Source: Acetobacterium sp. KB-1
GTDB lineage: Bacteria; Bacillota; Clostridia; Eubacteriales; Eubacteriaceae
Direction of reading: 5' to 3'
NCBI RefSeq assembly: GCF_003260995.1
Contig: NZ_CP030040.1
Span: 3,837,708 to 3,901,707, forward strand
Length of the DNA: 64,000 bases
Position numbers and translations under genes: made by a program. The notes beneath the pieces are model-generated. The model was not told where the DNA came from. It ran no database searches and worked only from the letters and a program-made list of their open reading frames with translations. Numbering within the stretch: position 1 is the stretch's first letter; every line of letters begins with the position of its first letter. Shown here piece after piece: positions 25,308 to 36,327 of the stretch.

Positions 25308-26320
25308 TACCAGCTCCTTCCTTTGGTTTTTTTAAGGAGATAAATAAAAAATGGACCGCCAATTAGGGCGGTTACAATCCCTAAGGGGATCTCACCACCC
25401 GTGATACTGCGGCAGAGGGTGTCGCAGAAAATAACAAAACAAGCCCCCAGGGACATACTGGCCGGAACTAGCCACTTGTTGTCATTGCCCACTAACATTC
25501 GGCCCACATGGGGGATGATTAGTCCGATCCAGCCGACGATTCCGCTGATACAGACGGCTCCGGCAGTGGCCAAGGTGGCCAAGCCGATGATGGTGGCCTT
25601 ATTGGCCCTCACGTTGATCCCCAGGGTGCGGGCTTCCCGATCACCCATGGAGAGCACATTGAGACGGTAACGCATGATTAGGATTCCAGCCATGCCCAGA
25701 ACCATGGGGATTAGGGCCAGGAAGACATCAGCAGTTTTGGTTGATGCTAGACTGCCCATCAGCCAGAAGGTGATAGCCGGAAGTTGGGTGGCGGTATCAG
25801 CCAGGTATTTAAGTAATGAAATCAGGGCCGAAAAAATTGACTGGATAATGGTACCGCCCAACACCAGGGTGATGGTGGTGGAAGTGTTGTCGATTTTGCC
25901 GGCAAAATAACTGAGAATCACTGCTAGAATCCCGAAGATAAAGGCAAACAAAGGGGTCAGAAAAACGGTGTTGAATAAAACAATGGCCAGGGCGGCCCCG
26001 AAGCCAGCTCCAGCGGAAACTCCCAGGATGCCACTGGAAACTAATGGGTTGCGGAAGAGACTCTGAAAAGCGGCACCGCTGGCGCCCAGAGCCGCACCTA
26101 CCATGGCTCCCTGAAAAGCTCGGGGGAAACGGATCTGCAGGATCACCGTGGTGGTTTCGGTACTTATCCCGCTGCTGTTGCCGGTGAGCCCCTGCCACAG
26201 AGTCAGAAAGATATCCGTTAAAGAAACGTAATAGCGTCCAATACAGATGGTTCCAAAGAAAAAGAGGACGGGAAGCATCATTAGAATGATGGTGACAATC
26301 GTCTTTTTTTGTGGTGACAT
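25307..26320 (-). CDS. ABC importer permease (FecCD/BtuC family)
   Basis: 337 residues, about ten membrane helices, with family blocks LPRAFQGAMVGAALGASGAAFQ-like near residue 70 (reads FPRAFQGAMVGAALGASGAA) and GIVGWIGLIIPHVGRMLVG near 270. Forms the membrane channel for the ATPase and lipoprotein encoded next. Its ATG directly follows the stop of the Ig-like gene. Confidence 0.93.
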   Translation of the reverse strand: MSPQKKTIVTIILMMLPVLFFFGTICIGRYYVSLTDIFLTLWQGLTGNSSGISTETTTVILQIRFPRAFQGAMVGAALGASGAAFQSLFRNPLVSSGILGVSAGAGFGAALAIVLFNTVFLTPLFAFIFGILAVILSYFAGKIDNTSTTITLVLGGTIIQSIFSALISLLKYLADTATQLPAITFWLMGSLASTKTADVFLALIPMVLGMAGILIMRYRLNVLSMGDREARTLGINVRANKATIIGLATLATAGAVCISGIVGWIGLIIPHVGRMLVGNDNKWLVPASMSLGACFVIFCDTLCRSITGGEIPLGIVTALIGGPFFIYLLKKTKGRSW

Positions 26321-27004
26321 TCAGGCTTTTTTTCGTTTGACAACGACTACCCCAACAACAACCACAATGACCATCAGTCCGATGATGACCCAGATGGTGT
26401 TCACGCCGGAGCTGCTATTGGTGTTTTGATTGGGGATTTCTGCAGTTCCAACGGTGGTAAAGGTTAATTCCAAGGGTTCAGCCAGAACAACCCCACTTTT
26501 GGAGCTCAAGGTTTTATCAACCTTAATGGTGTAAACCGTATCTTCCAGTAGCGGTTCACTAGGAACGATGTCAATGAAATTACGTAGATCTGGCTCTAGT
26601 TGGTCATCAGCCATGGTGATTTCGGTTTTGACTAGTTGATCCCCGGCCCAAAGGGTAACGGCTTTGAGATTGGCGTCCCGAACTGTGGCATAAGCGACGT
26701 TTTTGCTGAACTCCAGTTTGATTGGGGTATCCACAGCGATATCTGAAGCCCCAGCGGCAGGGATGGTGGTGACAATGGTCAGGGGTTTATCACTGCCACC
26801 ACCAATCCCATCACCGCTACCTGGTGCTGTGGTAGTCTCGGTAGTTGTTTCAGTAGTAGGCCCGCTACCACCACCGGATCCATCGCCGCTACCGCCGCCG
26901 GAACCGTCACCGTTGCCTGCCATAACGGCACCACAGTAGCCAAAGGTCAGCAAGCTAACCAGCAATAAGGACAGAATTATTTTTGAAAAATTTGAGTGTT
27001 TCAT
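26321..27004 (-). CDS. Secreted, C-terminally membrane-anchored Ig-like protein
   Basis: 227 residues: signal peptide (cleavage near VMAGNG), a low-complexity Gly/Ser/Asp and Thr/Glu linker (about residues 30-70), one Ig-like domain of the SbsA/Big_5 type (TTIPAAGASDIAVDTPIKLEFSKNV), then a C-terminal hydrophobic helix and basic tail (VVVVKRKKA). It should project from the cell surface. Being inside an importer operon suggests it presents or protects the substrate route, but this is inference. Confidence 0.75.
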   Translation of the reverse strand: MKHSNFSKIILSLLLVSLLTFGYCGAVMAGNGDGSGGGSGDGSGGGSGPTTETTTETTTAPGSGDGIGGGSDKPLTIVTTIPAAGASDIAVDTPIKLEFSKNVAYATVRDANLKAVTLWAGDQLVKTEITMADDQLEPDLRNFIDIVPSEPLLEDTVYTIKVDKTLSSKSGVVLAEPLELTFTTVGTAEIPNQNTNSSSGVNTIWVIIGLMVIVVVVGVVVVKRKKA

Positions 27005-27013
27005 TTTTTCCTC

Positions 27014-27205
27014 CTAAGAATTAAATAAAGATTTCATACAACGGATTCCCGACCCCACAAAGCGTCGGTAGCGGCAATTATAACAGGAAACGGATTCTTC
27101 AGCCAACCATTCTTCTTCCACGTCGGGCTTAAATTCGGGGCAGCTTAGTGCGATGGATTGACCTTTTTCCCAGGCTTCTGAGGAAAGTTGTTGCTGATCA
27201 GACAT
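27014..27205 (-). CDS. Small cysteine-containing protein
   Basis: 63 residues with four Cys (ALSCPEF, SVSCYNCRYRRF, GIRCMKSLF), arranged as a possible metal or Fe-S site. Its ATG lies eight bases inside the 3' end of the TiaS-like gene, giving coupled translation. I do not recognise a family. Confidence 0.65.
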   Translation of the reverse strand: MSDQQQLSSEAWEKGQSIALSCPEFKPDVEEEWLAEESVSCYNCRYRRFVGSGIRCMKSLFNS

Positions 27206-27950
27206 AGAAATGATCTCCCAGTTTGCGGATTTCAGCTTTAGGCAAGGTGGCATACTGATGATTTTCATCTTTTTTGACAAATAGTACATACTCGTTTTGG
27301 TAGAGCACTGTTTTGGAGCGATTGTACATGTTGATCGGAGTCGTGTCGGCCAGAGGCTCTTTGGTGGTGAGGTTTATCACCTGATTGACTTCCGGAAGCT
27401 TTTTTAAGTCGGCAACCGAATAGGTCTGGTTGAGCATAACGCTTTTCAGGGCTCCTTTTATTTCACCATCGTAGCCAAATAATCGCAGGCCCACGCCAGC
27501 CAGGGCTCCGATAATACCCTGGCCAGTGCCGCCATGTTCAGACAGATGGAGCTGGTTGTCTTGAACACAGACCATGGCGTCATCTTTGGTCAGAATTTTT
27601 TTCTTGGCATTGATGCCAAATTCCATCAGCTCATCATAATGGCAGCTTTCATCATAAGCCAGCACGCAAAGACCGGGGTCTGAGCCGACCGCGGCAACGG
27701 TATCAAGATGATTGGCGGCCAGGTTGATGATGGCAGTCAGAGCATCCTTTGGAGCTTCACAGAAAAAACACATCGAGCTGTTATGTGAGGTGTAGGGGAT
27801 ATCTTCGTGAATAAAAAGCTGATGTCGGGTCACCAGGGAACAGGGGCCATAACCCTGGTGGATGATTTTTTCCTGAATTTGCTCAGCGATGGTTCCGGTT
27901 CCAATGGAATCCAGGTTGTCGGTGTCATCAATGCAAAGGTAAAATTTCAT
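27198..27950 (-). CDS. TiaS-like protein (tRNA-agmatinylcytidine-synthase-related domain)
   Basis: 250 residues. The N-terminus CIDDTDNLDSIGTGTIAEQI is the nucleotide-binding signature of archaeal TiaS, which attaches agmatine to tRNA-Ile2; the rest of the archaeal enzyme (OB-fold and zinc ribbon) is missing. Bacteria use TilS for that tRNA, so this shorter protein probably has another role. It is the first gene of an operon that continues with a metal/corrinoid-type ABC importer. Cysteines at CFFCEA are of note. Confidence 0.75.
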   Translation of the reverse strand: MKFYLCIDDTDNLDSIGTGTIAEQIQEKIIHQGYGPCSLVTRHQLFIHEDIPYTSHNSSMCFFCEAPKDALTAIINLAANHLDTVAAVGSDPGLCVLAYDESCHYDELMEFGINAKKKILTKDDAMVCVQDNQLHLSEHGGTGQGIIGALAGVGLRLFGYDGEIKGALKSVMLNQTYSVADLKKLPEVNQVINLTTKEPLADTTPINMYNRSKTVLYQNEYVLFVKKDENHQYATLPKAEIRKLGDHFYV

Positions 27951-28074
27951 AAGTGAAAACTCCTTGGTTTAATTTACTGAATATAGTCATTATAAGTGAA
28001 GTGATTGTAATTGTAAACTGATTAAGAATGATGGTATAATAATAAAATCATGATTAAGATGAAAGAGAAAACTG

Positions 28075-28935
28075 ATGACAAAATCGAATAAAAAAAAGTG
28101 GGTACTTGGCCATCTCAAAGATTTTTGGGAAGAAGCCAGAGAAAATAAAATAAAGGCCTTTGTTTATATTGCTTTGCGGATTCTGGTGGTGATTGTTTTA
28201 ATTGCCGAGATATTCAATCGGAATTATAATAATGTGTTTCTCTGTGTGCTGACTCTGATACTCTTTATGATTCCGGACTTTCTCGATAAACGGATGAATA
28301 TTGTTTTGCCAGGGACGCTGGAGATCATCGTGCTCTTGTTTATCTTTGGCGCGGAGATCTTGGGTGAAATTAATGAATATTACCTGATTTTTGACCGCTG
28401 GGATGATATGCTCCATACGATCAACGGGTTTCTCTGTGCGGCTATCGGTTTCTCAATGATTGATATCCTCAATCGCAATGAAAAAGTAACCTTTTCGCTG
28501 TCACCAGCATTTGTGGCCCTGGTGGCCTTTTGTTTTTCGATGACGGTGGGGGTAGTGTGGGAGTTTTTTGAGTTTGGAATGGATATTTTTTTTCAAACTG
28601 ATATGCAAAAGGATACAATTTTGCCGGTAATCAGTTCGGTACTTTTTAACCCTGATGGCAAAAACGTAGCGGTAGTGATGCCTATCAAATCCATGGTAGT
28701 TAATGGGGTGCCCTGGCATTATGGCGGATACATCGATATCGGTTTGTACGATACGATGAATGATCTTTTGGTCAACTTTATCGGGGCAGTGTCCTTTTCA
28801 ATCATCGGTTATTTTTATATTAAGAATCGCAGTAAGGGGAAATTTGCTAAACGATTTATACCCCGTCGCAAAACCGAAGCGGAGATTTTAGAGGAACGGG
28901 AAAACAACAAAAAAAAGCATAATCACGATTTGTGA
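28075..28935 (+). CDS. Integral membrane protein, possibly YjdF/DUF2238-like
   Basis: 286 residues with about six hydrophobic helices, a basic N-terminus and a very basic C-terminal tail. The segment with WDDMLHTINGFL, the VVWEFFEFGMD motif and MNDLLVNFIGA resembles the pattern of YjdF-type proteins, where acidic and His residues lie at helix ends. No function is established for that family. Starts after a GAGAAAACTG site; no ATG alternatives. It is the last chromosomal protein gene before the integrated element. Confidence 0.65.
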   Translation: MTKSNKKKWVLGHLKDFWEEARENKIKAFVYIALRILVVIVLIAEIFNRNYNNVFLCVLTLILFMIPDFLDKRMNIVLPGTLEIIVLLFIFGAEILGEINEYYLIFDRWDDMLHTINGFLCAAIGFSMIDILNRNEKVTFSLSPAFVALVAFCFSMTVGVVWEFFEFGMDIFFQTDMQKDTILPVISSVLFNPDGKNVAVVMPIKSMVVNGVPWHYGGYIDIGLYDTMNDLLVNFIGAVSFSIIGYFYIKNRSKGKFAKRFIPRRKTEAEILEERENNKKKHNHDL

Positions 28936-28987
28936 AAAATAACACAAAATTATCAAAAAAAGACTTTTAATATGAATCTCAATGTGC

Positions 28988-28993
28988 TATAAT
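28988..28993 (+). promoter_or_regulatory. Minus-10 box of the tRNA-Arg gene
   Basis: TATAAT 42 bases before the tRNA; no good minus-35 match, as is common before stable RNA genes. Confidence 0.45.
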
Positions 28994-29034
28994 AACGTTC
29001 GTGGCCAACGGAAGTATCCTAGGTCACGATATGC

Positions 29035-30592
<1,558 letters not shown>

Positions 30593-30741
30593 GGAGAAAA
30601 TCCTTTCTACATTGAAGGTAAAATGCTAAATAACAATAAATCTATTGATGAAAAAACGCACTGGTAATCCTATATTTGCAGTAGCCGTAGATATTTTAAT
30701 GAAGGTATATTTATTATGAAAGGAAAGATTATAAGGAGCTA

Positions 30742-31593
30742 TTAATCGTCTAAATATGTTTCTACAAACCACTCATTATTATGTAATGCTCTATATAATG
30801 CAGATTTCCAACTATTTTGATCGTGTTTTTCACAACTGTTCTTAGTATCAAGCAAATCTTCATAGAGTGCTTTTATCCCTGCAGTTCTTTTGATTTTTTT
30901 TAGTTTATACTTTACATTTAAAATTTCATCTATTGCCTGAACACGAAATAGGTGTTCTAAATCAAAAAGTATAAAATGAGTTATTATTCTTTGATAAAGA
31001 GAGATATCGTAATTAGCAGGTTTAACGGTGTTAAATTGTATTGATATATTTGATGATGTATTATCTTTCTTTATCTCAGAAGTTAACCATATCTCATCGT
31101 CGATGTTATCATAATATGGATGCAAGTGAGTTTGTTCAAACGTTTCAAATTGTTTTTTTCCTTTAATTTTATTGCAGTCGAAGCAAGCTGGTACTAAATT
31201 AATAGGTGAAATTGCAAGGGAGGGGAATAGTTGTTTACTCATAAAATGGTCAAGAGTTGAAACAATCCTAACTCCGCACAATGGACATTTTTCGTTTGGG
31301 GCTGATATTTTAATTTTTTCATAATGAATTCTACCAGGCTGTTTTTGTTTTGAAAATTTATTGTTGTATAGGTCTACCATTTCTTTTGTACTTAATATAT
31401 CATTAGTATTATCGTGAGGAACCAACAAATGGACACTGTTTTCTAACATACTGGAGTCAAAATGATCTGTATAATCTTTAATAAAAGGAATAGACTCAGT
31501 GAATTTTCTTTTCAGTTCTTCATTTTCGTAATTAGATACACAGTCAGTGATGATATCTTCAATGTTATTTTCAGGCTTTTCTATCCTTTTCAT
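30742..31593 (-). CDS. ptuB: HNH endonuclease, Septu PtuB-like effector
   Basis: 283 residues. The HNH fold is seen near residues 103-150: CPLCG, then DHFMSKQLFPSLAISPINLVPACFDCN-type spacing with the catalytic His in TLDH and a second CX2C pair. The protein would cut DNA or RNA when released or activated by the ATPase encoded just upstream. The ATG overlaps the ATPase stop as TAATG, so the two are produced together. Paired ATPase/HNH genes of this design are the Septu antiphage system. The DNA is visibly more A/T-rich than the chromosome. Confidence 0.82.
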   Translation of the reverse strand: MKRIEKPENNIEDIITDCVSNYENEELKRKFTESIPFIKDYTDHFDSSMLENSVHLLVPHDNTNDILSTKEMVDLYNNKFSKQKQPGRIHYEKIKISAPNEKCPLCGVRIVSTLDHFMSKQLFPSLAISPINLVPACFDCNKIKGKKQFETFEQTHLHPYYDNIDDEIWLTSEIKKDNTSSNISIQFNTVKPANYDISLYQRIITHFILFDLEHLFRVQAIDEILNVKYKLKKIKRTAGIKALYEDLLDTKNSCEKHDQNSWKSALYRALHNNEWFVETYLDD

Positions 31594-33110
31594 TATTCTG
31601 TTTCCTTTTCTTTTAAAGCGACTAATATTCTAAGTAAAGCTTTTGCTTCATCCCCTAATTCGTTGTTAAAAACATCGAAAACGGTTTCTAAATCGTAATC
31701 TTCTTTTTTTAGAACTTCTTTTAATAGATGATGGAATCCAGATTTTTCAACTTCTAAACCAAATACTTCTCTATTTAATGCATTAATATTAGTTCCAAAA
31801 GTTTCTTGTTGTAGGTTCTCCAGAGAGATGAAATATTTTGATCTTTGCATTTTCCAAACACAACTAGAAGGTACTTCTTGAAGTATGATAGGTGAATGCG
31901 TAGCAAGGATTGAAACAGCATTCTTTTCTGTTAGAATATCAGATAATGCTCTGGTAAAAGCTGATAATAAAGGGGGATGTAGATGTGTTTCTGGTTCATC
32001 AATGATAATTAATGATTTTTCTTCAATAACTTCAACTAATTGAGTTATTATTAATAAAATAATCTTATGACCTGAACTTAAACGCGTAAATATATCACAT
32101 GTTTCTTTAGAAAATTTGGTTTGGTCTTCATTAAATACAATTTTGGAAATTAATGATTCCTCGAAATAATTGTCGTAATTTAGAATCCCCATTGCATTTT
32201 GCCAAAGTTTACTTTTCGATTTACTAGAAAGGATCTTAAATAAACTGTTAGAAAATTGTATGGAAAGCTCATTAACTCTTGAAGCAGCACTTTTTTCGTT
32301 GTTTAAACCAATAAAAATCATAGATTTGACTTGGGAAAATATGGCTGACGGAAAATCATCAAAAGCGCTAAAGCCAACGCAAATTACATTTGCAAATAAA
32401 TTGCTAGCTGGTAATTTTTCGTTGTTTCTGGGATCGAAAAAAAAGCCGTTTTCCGCATCATTATTACTAGTAATCACTTTAATAAGGTTTTTTATAAAGT
32501 AAGTTTTCCCTACGCCGTTTCGTCCAATAATTATGTGAATATTGGTAGGAGGATTAGATTCAGGTTTAACTCTGAAAGTTATTTTTGCTGGGTTGTTCAC
32601 TACTAAAGTTTTTTCGTTAGTTTTTATAAGAGTTGGAAATGAATATCCAAATGAAAAATTTGTAAGTTTTGCACCACCATTAGCCACACGCGTAAATTGA
32701 TTCGTTATCTCTTTTTCTGAAATATCTCTCATAAGGGAAATTTGTGTAACTCTTTGATTTTTATGCTTTTCAAAAAGAGCGATATTAAATGCCATATCAT
32801 TTAATGAAGTGAGAACTTCTTCCCTGAGATTATCACCTAAATTTTTAAGGTTTTCATAGTATTCAACACTTTGACCAACTGAAAAAAAGATAGCATCTAA
32901 ACGATCAAAATGTCTTGGAATATCTGCTCGACGTTGACCACTTTCCATATTAGTTTGACCTATTTTGATATTACCTATTTCAGTAGTTTTATTGGTTTTA
33001 TCTATATATTTCAAGCAATACATTGTTGAAAATTCGAACCAATCGTCCCAACTATCTGTTTCTAATAAGAAACCCTCATCAATACGAAATTTTTCTATTT
33101 TAAATCTCAT
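31593..33110 (-). CDS. ptuA: AAA/SMC-type ATPase, Septu PtuA-like sensor
   Basis: 505 residues. Walker A GRNGVGKTYF at about residues 194-203, ABC-type signature LSSGHKIILL near 340, Walker B SLIIIDEPETHLHP near 370 and an ILATHSPIIL switch near 402, the arrangement of PtuA and related defence ATPases. Before Walker A lies an unusual extension of about 190 residues, whereas compact PtuA proteins begin near the P-loop. The role inferred from its HNH partner is phage sensing and control of the nuclease. Start ATG 33110. Confidence 0.82.
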   Translation of the reverse strand: MRFKIEKFRIDEGFLLETDSWDDWFEFSTMYCLKYIDKTNKTTEIGNIKIGQTNMESGQRRADIPRHFDRLDAIFFSVGQSVEYYENLKNLGDNLREEVLTSLNDMAFNIALFEKHKNQRVTQISLMRDISEKEITNQFTRVANGGAKLTNFSFGYSFPTLIKTNEKTLVVNNPAKITFRVKPESNPPTNIHIIIGRNGVGKTYFIKNLIKVITSNNDAENGFFFDPRNNEKLPASNLFANVICVGFSAFDDFPSAIFSQVKSMIFIGLNNEKSAASRVNELSIQFSNSLFKILSSKSKSKLWQNAMGILNYDNYFEESLISKIVFNEDQTKFSKETCDIFTRLSSGHKIILLIITQLVEVIEEKSLIIIDEPETHLHPPLLSAFTRALSDILTEKNAVSILATHSPIILQEVPSSCVWKMQRSKYFISLENLQQETFGTNINALNREVFGLEVEKSGFHHLLKEVLKKEDYDLETVFDVFNNELGDEAKALLRILVALKEKETE

Positions 33111-33263
33111 TATGTTTTACCTTACAAAATATTATTTTAGCCAAAAGTTTATGGGGCAGTAAAATGTGTTGAATTTAATTTTGCATGTCGATATTCGTGA
33201 AAATGTACTCTTTAGATACGGGGAACTTTCATTGATTCATATCCAAAGTGCATTCTCTAAAAA

Positions 33264-35075
33264 TCAACTCATCAATTTAAGAAAATCCGTAATCATTTCT
33301 GTTAATTCGTAATGGATTATACCGTTGTCTTCGTACTTTTCAACTTCACGAATTCTCGCACCAGTCATTTTTGGCCAAAGTTTTATTAATACATCATTTT
33401 TACCTATATTGGTAGCGTGATTAATTATTTCCTTAGCATCATCTGTATCGGAATATTGGACGGTTTCTCTAACACAATCATAGTGGATATAGTTTTCAGG
33501 TTCTCTTTTTCTGGTTGTATAGGCTTTGATACCCTTTTTTCTTAATTCTGAGACTTTCTTAAAATTGTAAGTTTGTTCTGCTGCACCGTTGTCGGAATCT
33601 AACAAAATTCCCCAAGGTAGATAGAACTGATCTATTAGCTTTAAGTTAATCCAGTATTTTAAAGTTCCACAGCCTCCAATTGGAACGATCGCGAAATTTG
33701 CTTTTTCAAAAGTAGTTTCTAAAAAACCATCTTTATACAAACATTGTGCTGCGTGGTTTAGAAAGATAACATCACCAGGTCCCTCGACTAATATTATCGC
33801 ACGAGTGTTCATGTTGATGGGATTAGGTAATACACCGAGCTCATTACATATTAACTCATATGTAGTATCACTATTTGACATCACTATTCTTTTTTCATCA
33901 TCATTACTTTTGCTTAGAAATCTTAAATTTTCAATATTTATCATACTTGCCAAAGCCGGTGTATGAGTTGTTAAAATGATTTGTGTGTTTGGCGTATGTG
34001 ATAATTCTAGAAATGCTTCAACTAATAGTGCTTGATGATCTGGATGCTGTGAAGTTTCTGGTTCTTCGAAAGCATATATTATGGATGAACTATTGGATTC
34101 TTTGAGCCGTCTTTCTGCTTCGGCTCTGAAAAAATTCAGTAAAATTAGCCGACGCACACCACTACCTCGTTTATTAATGGGAATGTTATTATCTGAATTT
34201 ATAGATAATTTAAAAAGAGAATCGAATTTGGGTTCACTTTTAAATTCAGGAACTAACGAATTCGCCAAATCAGGCGACATTTCTTTCAGTTTTTCAAGGG
34301 TTCTTATTGCTGTATCAAGGGTTCTTTGTCGAACAGCTTCTTTAATATTTTCTAATTCTTCAGATACTTCAATTAAGGCTTGTTGAATAGCTATTTTCAT
34401 TGGATCAGTAATTTCATTGTCATCATCTGTACTTGATCGGTCAGATTGAAATAATGCATACATTGGTAGATACAGTTTAAGATTATCATAGATTTTTTTT
34501 GCGTCTTCTTTATCTGCTGGTATAAGGATGACTTCTTTATAACAATTTTTATTAGTTAAACGGATTGCCTGGCGAATTTCTGCATTGATTGAGGCGTTAT
34601 AGCTCTCTTTACTTATTTTAAGAGATTCAGCTCGCTTCTTAAGATCAGCATTTTTTAAAGTCAATAAGTCACTGTAGTCTGTATCGGAAGGATGAAGACA
34701 TCTTATGAATACGCTTTCTTTGGGTTTAGCAGAAGTAGCTTTAAATATTTTCAAAATTTCAAGCTCTCCATTTTCGTTTAATAAAAATTCGTTTTCTAAA
34801 CTTGTTTTGAAAGCAGCATCAATTGTTACTTGAGAAGGAAGGTCTGTAAAAGTACAAGTAATCTTGATGTTCTCGTCATTGCCAAGTCTATTGACCGATA
34901 AATCGTTTTTGTCACAAGTAACAATTGAATTGTTAAAGAATATCTCAAGTGCCTCAAGGATGGTTGATTTGCCTATATCATTTTTTCCAATAATTGCTGT
35001 TAGATTGTCGAAATTGATTTCTGTTTTATCCAGATATGCTCTAAAGTTTTCAATTGCTACTTTACTTAGTTTCAT
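33264..35075 (-). CDS. OLD-family ATPase-TOPRIM nuclease
   Basis: 603 residues: Walker A IIGKNDIGKSTILEAL near residue 27, ABC signature RGSGVRRL near 308, Walker B AFEEPETSQHP near 335, TTHTPALAS switch near 367, then a TOPRIM domain with the catalytic ILVEGPGD near 428 and LLDSDNGA near 490. This is the complete architecture of OLD (overcoming lysogenisation defect) nucleases, whose members block phages. A UvrD-like helicase gene (as in Gabija) is not adjacent, so it is a stand-alone OLD. Ribosome site AGGAG. With the ATPase/HNH pair it makes a defence block beside the integrase. Confidence 0.9.
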   Translation of the reverse strand: MKLSKVAIENFRAYLDKTEINFDNLTAIIGKNDIGKSTILEALEIFFNNSIVTCDKNDLSVNRLGNDENIKITCTFTDLPSQVTIDAAFKTSLENEFLLNENGELEILKIFKATSAKPKESVFIRCLHPSDTDYSDLLTLKNADLKKRAESLKISKESYNASINAEIRQAIRLTNKNCYKEVILIPADKEDAKKIYDNLKLYLPMYALFQSDRSSTDDDNEITDPMKIAIQQALIEVSEELENIKEAVRQRTLDTAIRTLEKLKEMSPDLANSLVPEFKSEPKFDSLFKLSINSDNNIPINKRGSGVRRLILLNFFRAEAERRLKESNSSSIIYAFEEPETSQHPDHQALLVEAFLELSHTPNTQIILTTHTPALASMINIENLRFLSKSNDDEKRIVMSNSDTTYELICNELGVLPNPINMNTRAIILVEGPGDVIFLNHAAQCLYKDGFLETTFEKANFAIVPIGGCGTLKYWINLKLIDQFYLPWGILLDSDNGAAEQTYNFKKVSELRKKGIKAYTTRKREPENYIHYDCVRETVQYSDTDDAKEIINHATNIGKNDVLIKLWPKMTGARIREVEKYEDNGIIHYELTEMITDFLKLMS

Positions 35076-35173
35076 AAGACACTCCTAAATTTATTTATTG
35101 AGTTAAAATACTCTTAATATAATGTCCACAAATAGTTGGACACAAAATCCAGAAAATAAGATAAACTATACAC

Positions 35174-35494
35174 ATGAGTAGAAAACGACGAACCTGGACC
35201 CCAGAGGAAAAAGCAGCCCTCGTGCTGGAAATCCTCAGAGAAGAAAATACGTTAGCCGAGATCTCTAAGAAGTATGATGTATCTCAGCAATTATTAAGCC
35301 GCTGGAAAACCGAATTTATCGCCAATATGTCCGCCGTCTTCAATAAGAAAAATGAAGATGTTGACAAACTCAAACAAGAGCATGAAGATGAAAAGGAGCT
35401 GCTCGTAAAGAAAATAGGCGAATTAACATTGGATGTCGATTGGCTTAAAAAAAAACAAATCCAAATCTCTCAAATGAAGAAAAAAGAACGTTAA
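35174..35494 (+). CDS. IS3-family transposase OrfA
   Basis: 106 residues: a helix-turn-helix (WTPEEKAALVLEILREENTLAEISKKYDVS) that binds the IS ends and a leucine-zipper-like coiled coil. A run of nine A at 35447-35455 near its end allows ribosomes to slip by -1 into OrfB, the usual way IS3 elements make the active OrfAB fusion. Confidence 0.92.
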   Translation: MSRKRRTWTPEEKAALVLEILREENTLAEISKKYDVSQQLLSRWKTEFIANMSAVFNKKNEDVDKLKQEHEDEKELLVKKIGELTLDVDWLKKKQIQISQMKKKER

Positions 35495-36327
35495 TTGATT
35501 GGAAGCACCCTTTCTTAACCATAAAAAAACAGTGCCAACTTCTGACGCTATCGCGATCAACAGCTTATCATGAACCCATAGATGTTGCGCCATCCAAAGA
35601 TGAAATCAATATCAAAAACGCCATTGATCGTATTCATTTTGAGGAGCCAGCCTATGGCGTCAGACGAATCAGGAATGAATTGCATAAACTGGGCTTTCAT
35701 CAAGTAGGCAGGCGTCTTGTCAGGCGTTATATGATGGAAATGGATATTGTTTGTTTCTATCCCGGCCCCAATCTGAGTAAGCGAGCCAAAGCAGCCAAAA
35801 CTTATCCCTACCTGCTGAGAAATCTTGAAATTAACCAACCGAATCAGGTGTGGTCCATTGACATTACTTATATAGGAACCCCAAATGGATTTGTGTATTT
35901 AACCGCTATTATTGACTGGTATTCCCGTTATATTGTGGGATACACCATCAGCAACACCTTGCAAACCGACATGGTCACCCGTGTTATAAAAACCGCCATT
36001 CAAACCTATGGTGCACCTGAGATCATTAACAGTGACCAGGGCAGTCAGTTTACGTCAAATGCCTATATTGACCTGATTAAAAGCTTTAAAACGACAAAAA
36101 TCAGCATGGACGGTAAAGGCCGTGCTACCGACAATATTGCCATTGAACGGTTTTTTCGATCATATAAATGGGAACGCCTGTATTTGCTGTACCCGGAAAC
36201 CGTCACTGAAGTGAGAGCCATGACAAAGGAATACATCGCTAAATATAACAATGAGCGAGGTCACCAGCGATTCAATTACAAAACACCGGCAGCTGTATTC
36301 TATGAAAATATGGCATTGGCTGCCTAA
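35461..36327 (+). CDS. IS3-family transposase OrfB (DDE integrase)
   Basis: About 280 residues from the frameshift site. HTH_21-like region (EEPAYGVRRIRNELHKLG), then the rve integrase core with catalytic Asp in SIDITYIG, Asp in NSDQGSQFTS and Glu in NIAIERFFRS. No good start codon exists near its 5' end in this frame, which supports production by frameshifting from OrfA. The frame is intact. Confidence 0.9.
   Translation, partial: PNLSNEEKRTLIDWKHPFLTIKKQCQLLTLSRSTAYHEPIDVAPSKDEINIKNAIDRIHFEEPAYGVRRIRNELHKLGFHQVGRRLVRRYMMEMDIVCFYPGPNLSKRAKAAKTYPYLLRNLEINQPNQVWSIDITYIGTPNGFVYLTAIIDWYSRYIVGYTISNTLQTDMVTRVIKTAIQTYGAPEIINSDQGSQFTSNAYIDLIKSFKTTKISMDGKGRATDNIAIERFFRSYKWERLYLLYPETVTEVRAMTKEYIAKYNNERGHQRFNYKTPAAVFYENMALAA

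Noticed and set aside
30742..35075. Gabija defence system
   Set aside because: The OLD-like protein has no GajB-type UvrD helicase next to it.
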